Assembly (NCBI GenBank): GCA_036924285.1
Contig: JAYKYS010000009.1
Location: 14,570,001-14,634,000 of the forward strand
Direction of reading: 5' to 3'
DNA: 64,000 nt
Source: Asterella californica
Lineage: Eukaryota > Streptophyta > Marchantiopsida > Marchantiales > Aytoniaceae
The stretch's first letter is position 1, and the number at the start of each line of letters is the position of its first letter. Positions 43,401 to 53,844 of this stretch are shown here, in pieces. The notes below the pieces were generated by a model. The model was not told where the DNA came from, ran no database searches, and saw only the letters and a program-made list of their open reading frames with translations. The position numbers and the translations under genes are program-made.

Positions 43401-43640
43401 CGTATAAACTTCCAACATACGACTGAAATTCCTTCGTGCATCATCATCAACCAGTACATTATCAAGTTAGGACCTCAACTTCTAAAGCACCCGCTGCATG
43501 CTAAGCATGGCGTATAGCCCTTTTAGCGATAACTTTGGGTCTGGCGTTTGATCCAAGATCTTTGATGAAGCTTGACAAGTCTCATTCTTCCGGAACAGCT
43601 GTAGTAAACAAACAGTTGAAAACAAAGTGGTAAATCTAAT
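40428..43640. other. AT-rich intergenic stretch, nothing recognised
   Basis: Up to about 40560 this may still be the tail of the F gag. Beyond it are only short open frames with biased, low-complexity composition (such as 42640-43050). Around 41880-42010 the words TGACATGTCATC and CATCATTTTGACAT recur several times without a clear array. No TE domain, tRNA or splice-supported exon was found. Confidence 0.5.
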
Positions 43641-45336
43641 GCCATCGAAACAATGTATACTACTTTATTGGCACCGTTCGTACTTCAAAAGATGAATCAT
43701 GCTGTCAAGCAATAAACAAACCACCCACTCGTTCGATTGGACGATAAGGATTCGAGTGACTAATTTACACATCCAGACTAGACACACACTAGACATCCAC
43801 GTGTCCACGTTCGGCATCCTCCGACCTGCAGGTCCTAGAGCACATGGCCTACTTACGCTACGGTATCATCCAGACGAATACTATTCCCTGCTATGCAGAT
43901 ATCATCTTTCTCCTGAGGTGACCCCTTCCTTGCTTTCCCTTTGCTAGATGACGGTGAACTGCCCGAAAACGGCAGAAAGAAGAGAACCTCGTGCAGTACT
44001 TCCGGTTAAAACACTACGTCATCGAGTCGTCAGACAGGATGACGTGAATACCGACGTGGGTTCAGATGCAAACTGCAACTTACAGAGAAATGGCGGTGCG
44101 CTTGGTCATCGATGTTCTTCAACTGGTAGTTGTGAAAACAGGTAGAAGCGTTTCATAGTGGGTTACTGCAAAGAACCTCCACCAGTGCCTTCGAAGGAGG
44201 ACTACGGTAGCAGCTATAAAGTAGGCCGCAATTTGGCAAGAAACGTGCTGCAAGGGGGTTGAAAAGACTGGTGCAGATCTTTGCTGTGACGGTGTGCGTC
44301 TCGGTGCAGTGACGGAGGAATTACAACCAACCACCATCGAGGCTGCAGTGAAAGGAGGAAACACAAAGATCAGGCTGCTGGTTGAAGCACTTGATGTGAC
44401 TTCAACCGTGCTAACCGTTGAAGTCACACGTTGAACTTCCTGTACAAGTCTTCTTGTTGCGCTCCCGGGAAGATTGTCACAATGATCGGTAGAAACTCTC
44501 CTGTGCGCCACTTATTGCCGACAATGATGGTGTTGAGCAAAAGCTGGCTTCCAGCTCTCAAGTCCTCGAACCTGATCGAGAGACTGGCGGTGCGCAGCTA
44601 GTAGAACCAACAGCAAGCAGGCACTTCCTGTTTCTAGATGGACAGCGGGTCGTTCCATAAGTGCAGCGAAAGATGATGAAGAATGAAGACGTTCAGATGC
44701 GTTCCGCTGACTCCAGTGTCGTCTTACCACACTCTATTGGAGCTACACCATTTTCGTCAGCATGCTCAGAAGACCTCCTCCTCTCAGCTTCAGGATGCAG
44801 CTCCGAAGAAGGTCGAGTCCCAACCCTTGACAGTCATGACTCTCTTCACAAGAAAATCAATTCAAGGTTCTTGGCTGAATACCTTGTCATCGTGATACCA
44901 GGAGTAGACCGATGAATGCTCCGGCTGCTTCTGAATAATGTATTGAAAACCAGAACAGACGTCGCTGATAATACGACTCCGATTAAAGTCTGCTTCCATA
45001 CAAACCCATACGGAAGCAAACCTATCGAAACCGTATAATGATGATGGCGTGCGTGTAGATTTCGTTGTGACGGCAAGGCCTCACTCCTTTCCAGAAGTCG
45101 GCAGTTGGGCTGTGCTGGAAAGGCCAGTTGGGCGGGCAGTCACTGAAAAGAAGACGGAAGAAATAACATTCACATGGTGTTCAGATCAGGTGATCAGGTC
45201 GTCGTACCGCAAAACCGTCTGTGTAGGACATCCCTTCATAAGGATTCATAGTAAGATTGCAAACAAAGAATTTCCAGCTAATAAGGAAACTATGAAAGAT
45301 TGATGGATGAAAAAGTTGGTTCACCTTAAACAAAGT
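43641..45336. other. Low-repeat sequence, no gene supported
   Basis: This piece has no detectable match to other parts of the window. Several open stretches exist (plus strand 44226-44434, minus strand 44119-44511) but lack ATG starts, matched splice sites or recognisable motifs. It could hold the 3' untranslated part of the minus-strand gene that ends at 45337, or exons I cannot recognise. Confidence 0.45.
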
Positions 45337-47421
45337 CTACTGCTGTTCCGTGCTCACGAGCTTCCTCAATAGACTCAATGTCATTACTAAATCCGCTCCT
45401 TGAGCGTCCAAACTGACGTAACGACGACCTGTCAGACGGGAATCGATATTCCAAGCTCGCAATTTTCCCCACAGTTCTTCTTCTAAGCCTTTCACTCCTA
45501 TACGTTTGATTGCGCTGGCCGTGACCTCATCTATCAACGGCGTTAAGTCTCTTGCCAATCTAACTGGGGACATGGGAGGCAAGACTGAACCTGCGATCAA
45601 AAAGAGTCATTCTATGAGATCACTCGAAAAGTCTTGGAGAACACTTGAAACGACTGAAAGAGAAAAAGAAGTTTTGTGCACGTCTGCACTGATTTGACCG
45701 TCTTCAGCTCAAGCTTGATTCCAAGCAGTCCATGGAGAGAGATGCGGACCGTTCGAAATCCTCTTACCCGGAGTGGCGTAGGGAGTTTCGAAATACTTCG
45801 GTGCCTTGGAACATGGAGTTGACGGCTCGGAAAGAGATGAATCATCAAAACACCCGAGTTTCAGCAACCCTAGAGGTTTGCAAGTCTTAGGTGGTGAAAT
45901 GCCAAAATCTGGAGTTTGAGGTGTAGGGGTTTCAAGTGTTTCTACGGAACCCATCTTGCCAAAAGATCTGGGGTATCTCAAGACAAGTTCCCTCGGGATA
46001 GAAGGCGTCTGAAGGTCTACCGAAGGCGGGCTTTTAGGTAAGTTTTTGAGATGCTCCCGAAGATAAGGTGGAGTTTCCACAGATCCCCCACTGCTAGGAG
46101 TGGGACCTTTCAATTGGACTGACCGAGGAGGGGAGATAATTTCGGGAGTTCTGAGTTCCGAGTCGCTATTCGGTGATAGTAAGTTGGGGATCTCAAGCTG
46201 TGGACTTGACAAAGAAGCGGCAGGTATTTTATCACTAGGTGGTGATTTAGTTGAACTCATTTGCAAGAGCTGAGGTTCGCCCCGTTTGACGGCAGATAAT
46301 CCTGTAGATTTAGTTTCTATAAGCTTTGTTTCCAGTACAGCTTTAACGTCAGAAATCGCGGCAAAGTCTCGTCTGGGGACACTAGACCGATCAAGGGGAG
46401 TCAGGCAGAAGAGGGAAGATTGTAAGCTGCAGGGAACAAGTGGCGAACTGCTGATGGAGTTATCAAGGCAAGAAAACGAGACTCCTAGGTTGTCAGATGG
46501 TGAATTCACTTCCGAAACAGTCAATGCCTCTGGCTTCTGAGTTGGGCGAGGCCTTCCTTCAGCAGTTTTGAAAAGGTTCTGCCATTCCTGAGTCAGTCAA
46601 GTACAAGCAAGAAGCAGTTAGTTTTTCTACAAGCAGACGAGTTTATAGAGAAAACGAACACCCAGTAGCATGGATCACTGCTTGTCAGAAACACGAGTTG
46701 GGAGCAAGACTGCACCTTAAGCTGCTCCGCCATATTCGAAAACGCTGATGTGAAATTTCTTGCTTCATCGTCCGAGAGCTGATTGGAAAGGCGCAAGCGA
46801 TGGGCAGTCTCCACCATCCAGTCAACCTAGTCCATGGAATGCATGCACTTCGTATCAACCGCCTTCCGGAGAGGACCTCAAGAAATATGATACATGGAAC
46901 TCAGAACTCCAAACATCCTTCTTTCCCCTACTGACAAATCGTTCGTGGAAGAAAGTTCATGTTTTGCCGCAAGGACCAGAGCACTTCCATCTACTCCATC
47001 CAAGAACTCTTGAATCCTCTACAGATAAGGAATTTCACAGTACTCACATGCTTAAGTGCCTCCGATAGTCGCAAGTGCGCTGCATGCATCTCCTGCAGAG
47101 GGGTGTTCTTCGGATTCATCGTCTTGATTTCCGGGAGAGGATTGTGTTTGATGGTATTCTTCGTCCTAGGGAATGGAGTGCCCTTGACTTTCTTCTCAGG
47201 GCTGTGCTTCTGAGCGGTAGTCTTCGTCCTATGCCAAGGGGTGTTCTTGGAAGCTTTGTCTTCCAAGGGCCTCTGCTCCACGGGTTTTCTGTCATACCCG
47301 AGGTTGGACACTTCCTCCAGAGGTCTTAATTTCTTCTGGTGTACCATTATCTCTAATCGACGTTCAAATTCGAGCAGCACATTCACTTTGCAGGCACCCT
47401 GGTTGAAGCCGCAATACCGAC
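45337..47421 (-). CDS. Probable spliced host gene, unknown protein with Ser/Thr-Pro motifs
   Basis: Four exons can be joined in frame on the minus strand: 47421-47048, 46826-46716, 46587-45768, 45590-45337. Donors are GTGAGT (47047), GTGCAG (46715), GTAAGA (45767). Acceptors are CTAG (46827), CAG (46588), GCAG (45591). Phases agree at each joint, and the 37-codon second exon gives VDWMVETAHRL to MAEQLK. An upstream acceptor-like TCTACAG at 47422 suggests a further 5' exon that I could not fix. The first exon encodes a helical LEFERRLEIMVHQKK part, and the large third exon is rich in TP and SP motifs (ETPTPQTPDFGISPP, YATPG). The last exon ends SLLRKLVSTEQQ and a TAG. The TP-FGIS pattern recalls the disordered part of the kinetochore protein SKA3, but this is weak; the function is unknown. 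There is no sign of transposon origin. Confidence 0.6.
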
Positions 47422-48481
47422 CTGTAGACAGGACGGGATACTCATGAGTACATTACACTAAACGTTTGAAGACATCATTTTAAAAGGTCGAAAATCGATG
47501 ATACCAGAAACAGCCGTTCCAGGTCTCCGCACTGCATCGACCTGCCACCTGAGAAACTGCGAACAACACTCAACAACGACCATACATTGCGGCGCGGCAA
47601 CTATTTAGAACGTGATAAAAGTCGCGGATCTGTGCTTCTCCAAACAACTCTAGGATTCATTTTGTTCAGCCTCGAAAAGTTTTCCAGTTACCAATCTGTG
47701 CGCCCACCGTGCATACACTGGGCTCCAGACTAAGCACCGATTAGGGAGCACGCACATTAGCATCCCGCCTTCGACGAAGAAGCCAGGCCAATGATGTGTC
47801 TAACTCGCTCTACACCGGGTTCCTGGATGATCAGCTTGGAGAAGTTCAGCGCAGAGTTTCGAGGTACATGAGGACAGAAAGGTGAACTGAATAACTACTG
47901 TACAAGTTTGATCGCGCTCCTACAAAGAGCACTCTTCGGCTTCTGGTGCACGCATTTACAAAAGTCAGAACACAGTCAATTAGAAAGCCATCTCAACCCT
48001 AGTGGTTGACATCAGTGACAACAAAAGGATTCTTGAAAAAGAATCGAACAGCTTGACCGCCTCCAGCGCTGAACAATTCACCTTAAAATGTCCACGTTCT
48101 GCCAATCTCCTCCAGCGTTGAACAATTCACCTCAAATCTCCTCGTTCAGCCTGCGAGTGTGTATCACGCGAAGAACAATTTAGACGGGACAGATTACGCA
48201 ACAACGATAAAAACATGCCCCCGATCCGCTAGAAACCGGAATTGGAGTTCCTGCGGTACTGACAGAATGTCCAGCGGGAGGAAGGAGTGTGAGCGGGGAT
48301 TAACTGGTGGCGACGTGATGAGGTCTACCGGTTGCAGCCGGTTCGAATTTGAATCCACACATGGGCTGTAGCGGTCAGGGTTCAAACGGTACTCTGCTAC
48401 CTTTTCATTTGCTCCAGCAAATGAAGTCAACCTACATCACCAGTGACTTGTAACTAAACCGTTTTTAACTCTGTTTCCTTC
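47422..48481. other. Upstream region of the spliced gene
   Basis: Low-repeat sequence that should include the 5' end and promoter of the minus-strand gene. An ATG-containing stretch near 47535 (minus strand) does not join in phase. A 78-codon open frame at 48194-48430 (minus) starts with TTG, not ATG, and shows no motif. The phrase GAACAATTCACC occurs twice (48070 and 48119) in a 50-bp imperfect repeat (CTCCAGCG-TGAACAATTCACCT). No promoter element can be named. Confidence 0.4.
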
Positions 48482-48985
48482 CATTTTGTATGGCTTAGTG
48501 GGGGGCTTTTCCCACTTGTTCGGCTCGAGTCTAATCGTCATTCGAAACTGATTGGCAACCTGCCATCAATACATCTCCACTTCTTTCCCCCACGCACTAC
48601 TCGGAAAATGGCTTGGTACTTAGAGCTAGACCGCACCACTACTTTCAAGAAAGTTTTTACTACTTCGCATTTGTGAGATTAATGTAGGTAATAAGCATGT
48701 TGTCCACACTAGTCACAGTTTCCGTTTTTCTACTTTCATTTTGTATGGCTTAGTGAGAGCTTTTCCCACTTGATCGGCTCGAGTCTAATCGTCATTCGAA
48801 ACTGATTGGCAACCTGCAATCAATTCATCTCCACGTCCTTCCCGCACGCACTACTCGGAAAATGGCTTGGTACTTAGAGCTAGACCGCACCACTACTTTC
48901 AAGAAAGTTTTTCCTACTTCGCATGTGTGAGATTAGTGTCGGTAATAAGCATGTTGTCCACACTAGCCACAGTTTCCGTTTTGTC
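48482..48985. repeat. Tandem duplication, two 250-255-bp copies
   Basis: CATTTTGTATGGCTTAGTG starts copies at 48482 and 48737. Both contain GGCTCGAGTCTAATCGTCAT, GACCGCACCACTACTTTC and TAAGCATGTTGTCCACACTAG, and end CACAGTTTCCGTTTT. About 15 differences are visible, so the duplication is not very recent. Open frames that cross it (48867-49175) are probably by-products. Confidence 0.85.
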
Positions 48986-49851
48986 CAAGATAGCGAGCCG
49001 AGCAGTACACAATCCAGCTTTTCGGGAGACAGGCTTGCAGAGGTTATTGTTGAGCTTAGAGGTACTGGATTTTCAGCTTCACACGAGTGAGATAGTTCGT
49101 CCCGTCATGGAGTTGAGATCCATATCTCCGAAAAGATTTGAGCGCACGATTGTGTGTTTGAGTTCAGGAGTCTGAGAAATCTCTTGATAAATTTCCTAAG
49201 CTGCAATAGTTTTCTTGCACTGCCATTCATTCTCGTCCACAAAGAGCTGTGTCATTCCAGTCAATGTGTGGGGTGTGGAGCTTCATGACTGTCATTTTTA
49301 CAATCGTTTGGTTGTAAAAACAAGCACATAGTATCGTGAAAAAGAGTCTCATGACACTCAGAAGAGTTGTGCTCGAAATATTTACTGCCGCTGAAGTTGA
49401 AGAGGTCCATGACGAAGATTTTGTTGAGCCCGATCAGACAATACTCAGTTTGGATATCCAGAGAAGATCATTTCACAGTAATGTTCAAGCAAGCCAAAAT
49501 GCAACCAATAGAGTTTATGCTCCTTCTCCTAATCTGCATGAGATCATGGGTAGTTTCTAGACGATACTATTTTGCTAGAGACAGATTCTCAACACAACCA
49601 AGCACTTCTCGGCTCAGTTCAATGTTATTCGTGAGGTTGTTTCTCGATCAACTACATCTCCAAGCGTCACGGCTGCTCAATTCAATGTCACTCCAATTCA
49701 ATGTTACAATTTTATCAAAGGGGTGGGTGGGATAAGGGTGGGACTAGTATTTCTTTTGGACTCAAGTCCTAAAACTTTCGTCTAGGTCTCGAAAATCGCG
49801 TTCAAAGTTCCTAGTGGTGAAAGAAATGGTTTCTTCATTGTTTTGATCATT
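48986..49851. other. Sequence without recognised gene
   Basis: Plus-strand open stretches at 48951-49175 (MLSTLATVSVLSK and onward) and 49351-49560 look moderately protein-like but share no known motif, and no splice-supported link between them could be found. Near 49660-49715 the phrase CAATGTCACTCCAATTCAATGTTAC contains a short CAATGT repeat. Left unassigned. Confidence 0.4.
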
Positions 49852-51281
49852 TGTAGTGTCTCATGATTTCTCCTTTAGCCCATTTAGCATAAAAGATTTT
49901 GTTCATCAAAGAGATTTATGCTAGTATCGATATTCTAAGTTCTAAGACATGTTCAAACACACACACGCCGGATTTGTCTAGAAATCTCGTCTTCTCACAA
50001 AACCAAACGGCTTCCAGACCCTTCAGAAGGTACCCTGGATCCAAATATACAAATACAACCTAAAATATCACACAATTACCTACTGAGAAGCTCAAGAAGA
50101 AGCTTGCTGCTTCCCACGACGGTCTTCCTAAAGCAATTCTCGGCTTCTAGAGGTTCAATTCGACTTCTGACATCTCCAGAAGACTGTCCTTGCTTCGTAG
50201 ATGTCAACTTATTAATGTCTATCACACATTGCTCTTCTAGTTTCCAATGAGGTTAGATAATTCACAAGGCGTATGTCTCCTATAGCCTTCCCAGACTTCT
50301 GCTTATGGAAGCAGTCTTCCTGCAACACTACAACGACATTCACCTTCACGGAAGCTCAATAGAAGTATCGGAAGCTCACTAGAAGAAGATAGGAAGATGG
50401 AAAGATGAGAGAAGATGGGGAAGAAGAGAAAATCCAAACAAGATGAAAAAGAAAAATTAAGACTCTGACAGGCTTCTAGTCAGGATCCTGACTAACAAGC
50501 CATCTTTGCTTGTAGTAATTTGAGGAAGAAGACCACAAATCATCTTACAATTACACAGTCTTCCAATCGAGGATGTCGTCTTCTGTTGTGGAAAAATGAC
50601 TTCTTTCTTCTTTTGTCGTTGCTCCGACTACTCTGACTTCAGGGACCAGTCTCTCATAGGTCAGTTCGTACGTGGATCCGAAGTGCTCCACTGGATGAGA
50701 CAAGCTTCGACTCTACACAGCTTCTAACAATCACCGCCACTCAAGAAGAAGACTTCTCATGCACAATTGGATGTCAATTCGAGGAAACCCACTGTCCAGA
50801 AGACACATACAAAGCTTATGCAATCAAATCTGAAATCAATTCCTGAGAAGAAGGTACATTGGTTTCGGGAAGTTCACTCCCTCCACTTCTTGTCACTATT
50901 CCTCGACACACCAGCTTAGAAGCAGGACTACACGATGATGTCATTCCCTGTTCTAGGTTGTCCATTACTGCTATCTACATTTTTCGATCCACTGCTGGGA
51001 GCGGAAATGCAGACCTCTCCGGTGTAATCCAACTCTGTTCGTATGTCTCTAGCAATGGACGTAATGTGTTCTGTGCGTCTTGTGTGTGTAAAATCCTACT
51101 CTATGATCGTCTTTATACATCTACCTTGGAGCCATAGGAGGGAGATCCCCTCCAATCTCAACTCATAGCTAGAAAAGATGAGGCGCTGTCGGAAGACCAC
51201 CACCTCACATGCATATTGTTCTCTTCTCAATTTGGAAACTAACTTTCTACTCCTACCGTTGTCTATCGTACCAAATGGACA
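49852..51281 (-). repeat. Second copy of the G LTR, inverted
   Basis: In minus-strand sense begins TGTCCATTTGG and ends GAGACACTACA, 1430 bp, matching 30375-31845. No matching target duplication is evident (left flank TCATT, right flank GTCAA). No G coding sequence follows at 49851 and below, so it is a solo LTR or a fragment. The two copies form a widely spaced inverted pair about 18 kb apart. Confidence 0.65.
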
Positions 51282-51599
51282 GTCAACTAAAGTACAAAGG
51301 GGGTTGTCTCTTTCTAAAATAGTAGATTCTACTTCTTACCAAAATTAGATAAGTCAACTGTCTTCCTAACTCTATTATCTACTCCTGATCGCCGAGTGCG
51401 ATCTCTACTGGATCCTCTCCTACCTTATCTCCTAAATCGACTTCTGATAAAGTGGGAAGCCATGCTGGTACCTCGTCGTACCATCAATGCCGTCATGGTC
51501 CAAAACAAAGTAAAAAGACATTGAGGTTATAGTTCTTTTGGTCTCTTGTAAATTGATCAAATCACTCTTGATTATTGAATTTTTTTTCTTTCTTGATGT
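51282..51599. other. Short spacer between G LTR and F LTR head
   Basis: About 320 bp with weak similarity at its start (CAAAGGGGGTTGTCTCTTTCT) to F LTR sequence near 38120. Otherwise nothing is recognised. Confidence 0.4.
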
Positions 51600-51962
51600 T
51601 GTGGTGCCCATTATTTGCAGGATTGGAGATTTTTTCTAAAATTTTAAGTTAATGACGTGTCTATATAATTGAATGAATCTTATTACTTAAGAGTGCACCT
51701 TGCTTAACGGGAAGATGATCTTAAGGAAATTTACGACTTCTTCCGAAGCCGGAAGACGGACGTCTTCTGGAGGTGTCTTCCGAAAGATGGAGGACAAAAG
51801 ACGGAAGACGCTTCTGATAAAATAGTGACTGTAAACCGCGGGAGGTACCAACCGCGTACCAATTAGGTTTGGGTAGGTATATCTACCATGTAGTCACGAT
51901 TGTAGTAGGTAGGTCGAGATAATCGAAGCCATTTCTTAATCGTGCAGGAGAAGATACAAGCT
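51600..51962 (+). repeat. F LTR head fragment next to element J
   Basis: TGTGGTGCCCATTATTTGCAG and the next 360 bases match the start of the F LTR at 36419 (GTTAATGACGTGTCTATATAATTGA, CTTCTTCCGAAGCCGGAAGACG). The match ends abruptly where minus-strand integrase of J begins. Confidence 0.75.
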
Positions 51963-53032
51963 GAAGGTGCATTAGCACAGAGCTCTCTCGCCGTCATAGT
52001 TAATCTTGCGTTGTGCTTGTACTTCGTAAGTCTTCTCTAGAGCTGCATTCCTGTCTTCTTCGAACTCCACAAAGTTCAGAAGACGCTGCTCCTGGATTTC
52101 CTCTTCTTCCATGCGTTCTGTAACAGCTAACCTATAAGTAGGGATCTCTAACTCTATGAGAACAATGAGTGTCATCCCATAAGTTAGGTAGAATGGTGTC
52201 TTCTGGGTGGTGACTTTAGGTGAAATTCTAAAAGCCCACAACACATATAGCAGCTTCGTGTCCCAATCATAAGCGTGGTTAATAGTTCTCTTATTCAAAA
52301 TATTGTAGAGAAGATCATTGGACTTCTCTGTCAGTCCATTAGCTTTCGGGTTGTATGGTGTCGTCTTTCGATGCTTGATGCTTGATGCTAAAGTATTGTA
52401 TCAAGAGAGAAATAGTCTCATTCAGAAAATGAGTACCTCTGTCTGACACCAGTTCTAACGGGCATCCGTATCGGGTGATGATTTTGTGTCAAAAAAATCT
52501 GATAACCACAGCGGCGTCGTTCTTCCTTGTGGCTTCGTCTTCCACCATCTTCATGACGTAGTCATGAAGATGTAGCTATCAGTATGTACCATGCGCGTGT
52601 TCTTCTGACTACATGAGCGATTGGTCCAACAAAGTCGATTCTCTACTTTTCAAAAGGTGCTAGAGGTAAAATGGGAGTAAGAGACCACCTAGTAGTAGTT
52701 GTCGGTCTTCCCATCCTCTGGCATGCATCACATCTTCTGATCTCCAGAAAAGTGTCTGTTTATATGGTTGGTCACTAGTAGATGACGTCCAACATCTTCT
52801 TCACGGTCGTCTTCAGTCCATAGTGACCCCCAGCATCCTCATAGTGAAGACCCGTGATCACCGCCTTAATCTCTAAAGGCTCGAGGCATCCCTTCAGCTT
52901 TTCGTCATATCCCTTCCTAAACAGAATACCTTGGAAGATGGCATAAGGGCATGCCTTATGTAAGAAGACAGCCTTTTGTTAGGCATCCAATCCTTCTGGG
53001 TACTGTTGGTCTTCCAAGAACTTCCTCAGGTC
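51963..53032 (-). pseudogene. Element J, 3' part: integrase
   Basis: The minus strand continues the J relic beyond the H insertion: LRKFLEDQQYPEGLDA at 52985-53032, the zinc domain HYEDAGGHYGLKTTVKKMLDV near 52800, RCDACQRMG, the core start IDFVGPIA near 52640, then after breaks the core end and C-terminal part (frame 51972-52298, HAYDWDTKLLYVLWAFR, ending RKINYDGERALC). It is very similar to element B at 14454-14970. Stops and frameshifts are frequent. The relic ends without 3' LTR at the F LTR fragment. Confidence 0.8.
53029..53032. repeat. Target-site duplication GGTC of element H, left copy
   Basis: GGTC precedes the left LTR and is repeated at 60662-60665 after the right LTR. The J sequence (CTTCAAGGACCTGAGGAAG in minus sense) is restored when H and one copy are removed. 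Confidence 0.85.
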
Positions 53033-53831
53033 TGTAAGCCGGCCTGTCTCTCACCCAGGGGTACCTCAGATGACTAGGATTACTAGTGCACCTTAATTAC
53101 AAAGATTCTATCATACCCATGCTCACTTCACTCAACACTCTGACCCGTATGGTCACATCGGTCCCTCTAATAGCGTTCCTGCAAACAAGTTCTAACCCCG
53201 CCCTCCACATTGCATCACATAGTACTCAAGGACTCCCAAGGTCTCCAATGCTCACTTTACTTATAGACATGAAAATGAGAGTGTCTTCCACCTTCTCAAC
53301 TCCTCCTTATATACTCTACAACTTCTTACCGTGGTAACTTTCACTAAGTTACGTTACCTCATGATAAGTGCGCAATCCAAAATAGTAAAACTTCTAAAGG
53401 CTACTAAGACTTAAGAATAGCACACACATTACTTGTTCTACTTTACTAAAGTAAGAGATTCTCCTACTTTAGCTTTTGTAAAGTGTTAACTTTCCACGCT
53501 ATCCAGTCGAAAGACGACAACACACTAATACGTCTTTTGAGGAGCATCTTTAGATCTTTGTGCATGACTTTTCATCATGCATCCAATCAGCGATGGTCAA
53601 CAAAGTCACATACTTTTGGAAAGCATATTTAGAGCTCCGCACTTGTCCTATATTGCCATAGTGGAACCTCTAATAGTTTCCTCAACTTAGTTATAACTAT
53701 CTCAGCTAGTTATGACTACTTTTGATCACTCTAAATTTAGATCTTCAAACTAGAGTAACCTTTAAGATAGTCATACCTAATGAAATGTATATAAGCATAC
53801 ACACAAATAATGGGATACTTGTGGTGTGACA
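53033..53831 (-). repeat. 3' LTR of element H
   Basis: In minus sense it starts TGTCACACCACAAG and ends GGCCGGCTTACA. Identical to 59863-60661 except one base (53653). The short open frame 53086-53337 is repeated in the other LTR and has no known motif. Confidence 0.95.
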
Positions 53832-53844
53832 TTTACCCCCAGAC
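53832..53844 (-). other. Polypurine tract of element H
   Basis: The minus strand reads GTCTGGGGGTAAA directly before the 3' LTR. It starts right after the Gag-Pol stop codon (53845-53847). Confidence 0.8.

Noticed and set aside
44226..44434. Plus-strand open stretch (AAIWQETCCKG to VLTVEVTR) that looks protein-like
   Set aside because: No ATG, a stop directly upstream, no convincing acceptor, and no recognised motif. Also open frames on the other strand at the same place.
48330..48400. tRNA-like GGTTCGAATTTGAATCC stretch
   Set aside because: Resembles a T-arm, but no acceptor, D-arm or anticodon arm can be folded around it on either strand.
48194..48430. 78-codon minus-strand frame upstream of the host gene
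   Set aside because: Starts with TTG, no splice link to 47421 in phase, no domain.
53086..53337. 83-codon frame in the H LTR
   Set aside because: Duplicated in both LTRs (59916-60167), no motif, lies in regulatory DNA.
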